Shown piece after piece: positions 27,245-28,783 of a DNA stretch of 28,783 nucleotides. Source of the DNA: Priapulus caudatus (taxonomy: Eukaryota; Priapulida; Priapulimorpha; Priapulimorphida; Priapulidae); NCBI RefSeq assembly GCF_000485595.1, contig NW_014577855.1:60460-89242 (forward strand). The letters are read 5' to 3'. A program made the translations under genes and the position numbers. The notes beneath the pieces are model-generated. The model saw only the letters and a list, made by a program, of their open reading frames with translations, had not been told where the DNA came from and made no database searches. The stretch's first letter is position 1, and each line of letters opens with the position of its first letter.

Positions 27245-27890
27245 GTGTTAGGGATATTTTGGTTCACATTCTTCCAAAAGCACCAAATTTGGCCCAGATG
27301 TTGCCCATACCATACTTTTTCGATTTCTGGCGGGCGCCGGAATGGGCGCCCCCCGGGGCCGCCATATTGGCAATTTCCAATATGGCCACCACCCGGGTTG
27401 GGGGGGCAATCTAGTTAAACATCCAAAAGATCTATAATCATAAATAATACCACTTTTTAGGGGTTTTCAAGGTCTGGGAATCTGATTCTGATCTTACTTC
27501 AGTGATTTGAGGTCAAGGTCACCCCTCAAGGTCACCCTAAAGGTCATTTTTGGGTCAAATATGTCATTTTTAGTGTTTTTTTGTCAATATATACAAACAG
27601 CACCTCATTTTATCGGTTTCCGGGGTTGAGTAACCCGAATCTGACCTTATTTGAACGATTTGAGGCAATATTGCATGTCAGGGTCACGATAGAGGTCACT
27701 TGACCGAGAGGTGAATCGTACGTCAATTATAGGTAAAAAACATTAAACACTAAGAATTAGACATAATACCACTTTTTAGGGATTTGTGGCCTCTGAGAAT
27801 CCGATTCTGATCTTATTTTGGCGATTTGAGGACATAGTGACCACATTTTGGGGTCAAAGGTCAAAGCTCAGCAGTGTACTACTAAAAAAT
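27245..27890. repeat. Degenerate ~160-bp tandem repeat with AGGTCA boxes
   Basis: A block like ATACCACTTTTTAGGG, then GAATCTGATTCTGATCTTA, then GATTTGAGG recurs near 27448, 27605 (diverged) and 27766. It is preceded by a GC-rich palindromic stretch with GGCGCCCCCCGGGGCCGCC and CCATATTGG/CCAATATGG (27330-27390). Several AGGTCA half-sites occur, many as direct repeats. It looks like an interspersed repeat or element flank to the open frame that follows. Confidence 0.6.
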
Positions 27891-27916
27891 AAACAAAGAT
27901 TATTCAGGAATCAATT

Positions 27917-27922
27917 TTTATT
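27917..27922 (-). promoter_or_regulatory. Poly(A) signal AATAAA for the CXC ORF
   Basis: TTTATT on the plus strand reads AATAAA on the minus strand, 25 nt beyond the TAG stop of the 27947-28783 frame. The spacing is short but usual for compact element genes. Confidence 0.5.
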
Positions 27923-27946
27923 AAAGTAATTTAGACTAAAGTATTA

Positions 27947-28783
27947 CTACTGGTCATCTTCGCTATTAACGCACCCACCTTCGCATTTGCAATGGGCTGT
28001 ACATCGGACACCGGCGCGGTTGCATTTGCACCTTCCTGTGCATGCCTTGAGGCAGCCGCAGTGCAAGAGAATGGCACATGCCACTGAAGCGTCGCTGAGA
28101 GTGGTCCATAGTGGTTGCCATGTACTGGTGCCATCTTTGTGCCATCCCCACTCACTGAAGTCAGGAATTTCTTGCTGGACCGAGGTGGTCTGACTCCAGT
28201 AGAAATGTGCCTGTAGTAACGCTCGCTTCACATGCTGGAACAGTGCTGCTTGGGTAGGTGGAATATTTTCCAGTGATCTGCTTCCAGTGGTGAAGAGGCG
28301 ATGCCTGGCCTCATTGACACCAGCTGCGCCACACCCCTTGCTGTACATGAGTACCACGAAGCGTTCGATCTGCTGCATATGTACAGACACCAGACTGAAG
28401 AGGTCAGGGTCGCGTGTGAGAGCCACTAGTGTGTCGGTGAGGTCCGGCATGCTTTTCCAGGCTGCCCAGGCGGTCTTCTTGCCACATCCAAGAAACTGTG
28501 AAGTCGTGTCACATCCTGTTAGGCTGTGGAAGAGGGGTAGTGCCAAGGACTTTGAAGGACCGAGATTGGAGCCGATGGTATGGACTGGAATATCACGGTA
28601 CTTTTTACCAGTACCGAACCCCACCCAGAGCTCTGATAGGCCGAGGGTCTCGAAAAACCGGATTGCCAAAACCACGACATCGCTGTCCACCGTGCGAACA
28701 TAGGCTGTTGTATGCCCCTGCTCTGCGACATGTGCCAGATGCAGTAAGATCCTTGTGTCCGCCTCGGAATCCGAATGGTTGCA
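27947..28783 (-). CDS. Partial ORF with C-terminal CXC (tesmin/TSO1-like) cysteine motif, probably element-derived
   Basis: A single open frame runs from the right edge (28783) to TAG at 27947-27949: 278 codons, 5' incomplete, no intron. It starts DSEADTRILLHLAHVAEQGH, then VRTVDSDVVVLAI, later LFHSLTGCDTTSQFLGCGKK. It ends with CGCLKACTGRCKCNRAGVRC and CKCEGGC, a cysteine pattern like the CXC domain. The acidic EADT and DSD motifs recall a metal-dependent nuclease core (inference). I recall such proteins as multicopy in invertebrate genomes, which suggests a mobile-element gene. AATAAA on the minus strand lies 25 nt past the stop (27917-27922). The frame is intact, so the copy may be young or expressed. 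Confidence 0.7.
   Translation of the reverse strand, partial: CNHSDSEADTRILLHLAHVAEQGHTTAYVRTVDSDVVVLAIRFFETLGLSELWVGFGTGKKYRDIPVHTIGSNLGPSKSLALPLFHSLTGCDTTSQFLGCGKKTAWAAWKSMPDLTDTLVALTRDPDLFSLVSVHMQQIERFVVLMYSKGCGAAGVNEARHRLFTTGSRSLENIPPTQAALFQHVKRALLQAHFYWSQTTSVQQEIPDFSEWGWHKDGTSTWQPLWTTLSDASVACAILLHCGCLKACTGRCKCNRAGVRCTAHCKCEGGCVNSEDDQ

Overview
The window is animal nuclear DNA: spliced genes, introns full of transposable elements, TTAGGG-type (CCCTAA) interstitial telomeric arrays, and repeat families built on GTCCGTCC and AGGTCA-like units. These repeats suggest a marine invertebrate, but the sequence does not fix the phylum. There is no bacterial-style gene organisation.

The one clear host gene is on the + strand: the 3' two-thirds or so of a RanBP2/Nup358-type nucleoporin. 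I can place ten exons (5893-6066, 6530-6755, 6891-7018, 12263-12473, 13694-13990, 15962-16072, 18647-18750, 19025-19189, 22450-22668, 22918-26178). All have GT/AG borders and matching codon phases, and together they give 1631 residues to the stop. In order they encode a coiled-coil segment, a long low-complexity linker, Ran-binding domain 1 (split over three exons), one RanBP2-type zinc finger, Ran-binding domain 2, two zinc fingers, Ran-binding domain 3 and an FG/GF-motif tail. The expected N-terminal TPR part must lie upstream of the window or in exons I could not recognise. No cyclophilin domain is seen.

Layout: 1-232 G-rich 63-bp minisatellite; 398-2035 degraded LINE on the minus strand, abutted by a short interspersed repeat that recurs at 2378 and 4021; 2737-2963 inverted-repeat unit enclosing a telomeric array; 3303-3870 GTCCGTCC-type repeat; 3931-4015 C-rich tract; 4170-5892 no recognised gene; 5893-26178 the nucleoporin gene. 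Its introns carry 308-bp tandem repeats (7505-8165), a GGCCCG-bounded element (about 8441-9980), a foldback element (14163-14791), an 884-bp inverted-repeat element (15039-15922), a 2.4-kb element (16181-18588) with two further elements nested in it, and a 3-kb inverted-repeat element (19282-22255). The nested pair is a TTAA-flanked element and an LTR-retrotransposon remnant. The 3-kb element holds a LINE fragment, a tRNA-like sequence, 58-bp repeats and a second telomeric array.

After the gene, 26179-27240 is AT-rich and unassigned. 27245-27890 is a degenerate tandem repeat, and 27947-28783 on the minus strand is the 3' part of an open frame with a C-terminal cysteine-rich CXC motif, probably mobile-element derived.

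The most unusual observation is at 17843-17920. An LTR-like sequence on the minus strand is followed after 3 nt by a primer-binding site that continues as the complement of an almost complete tRNA-His (GTG anticodon, CCA included), rather than the usual ~18 nt.
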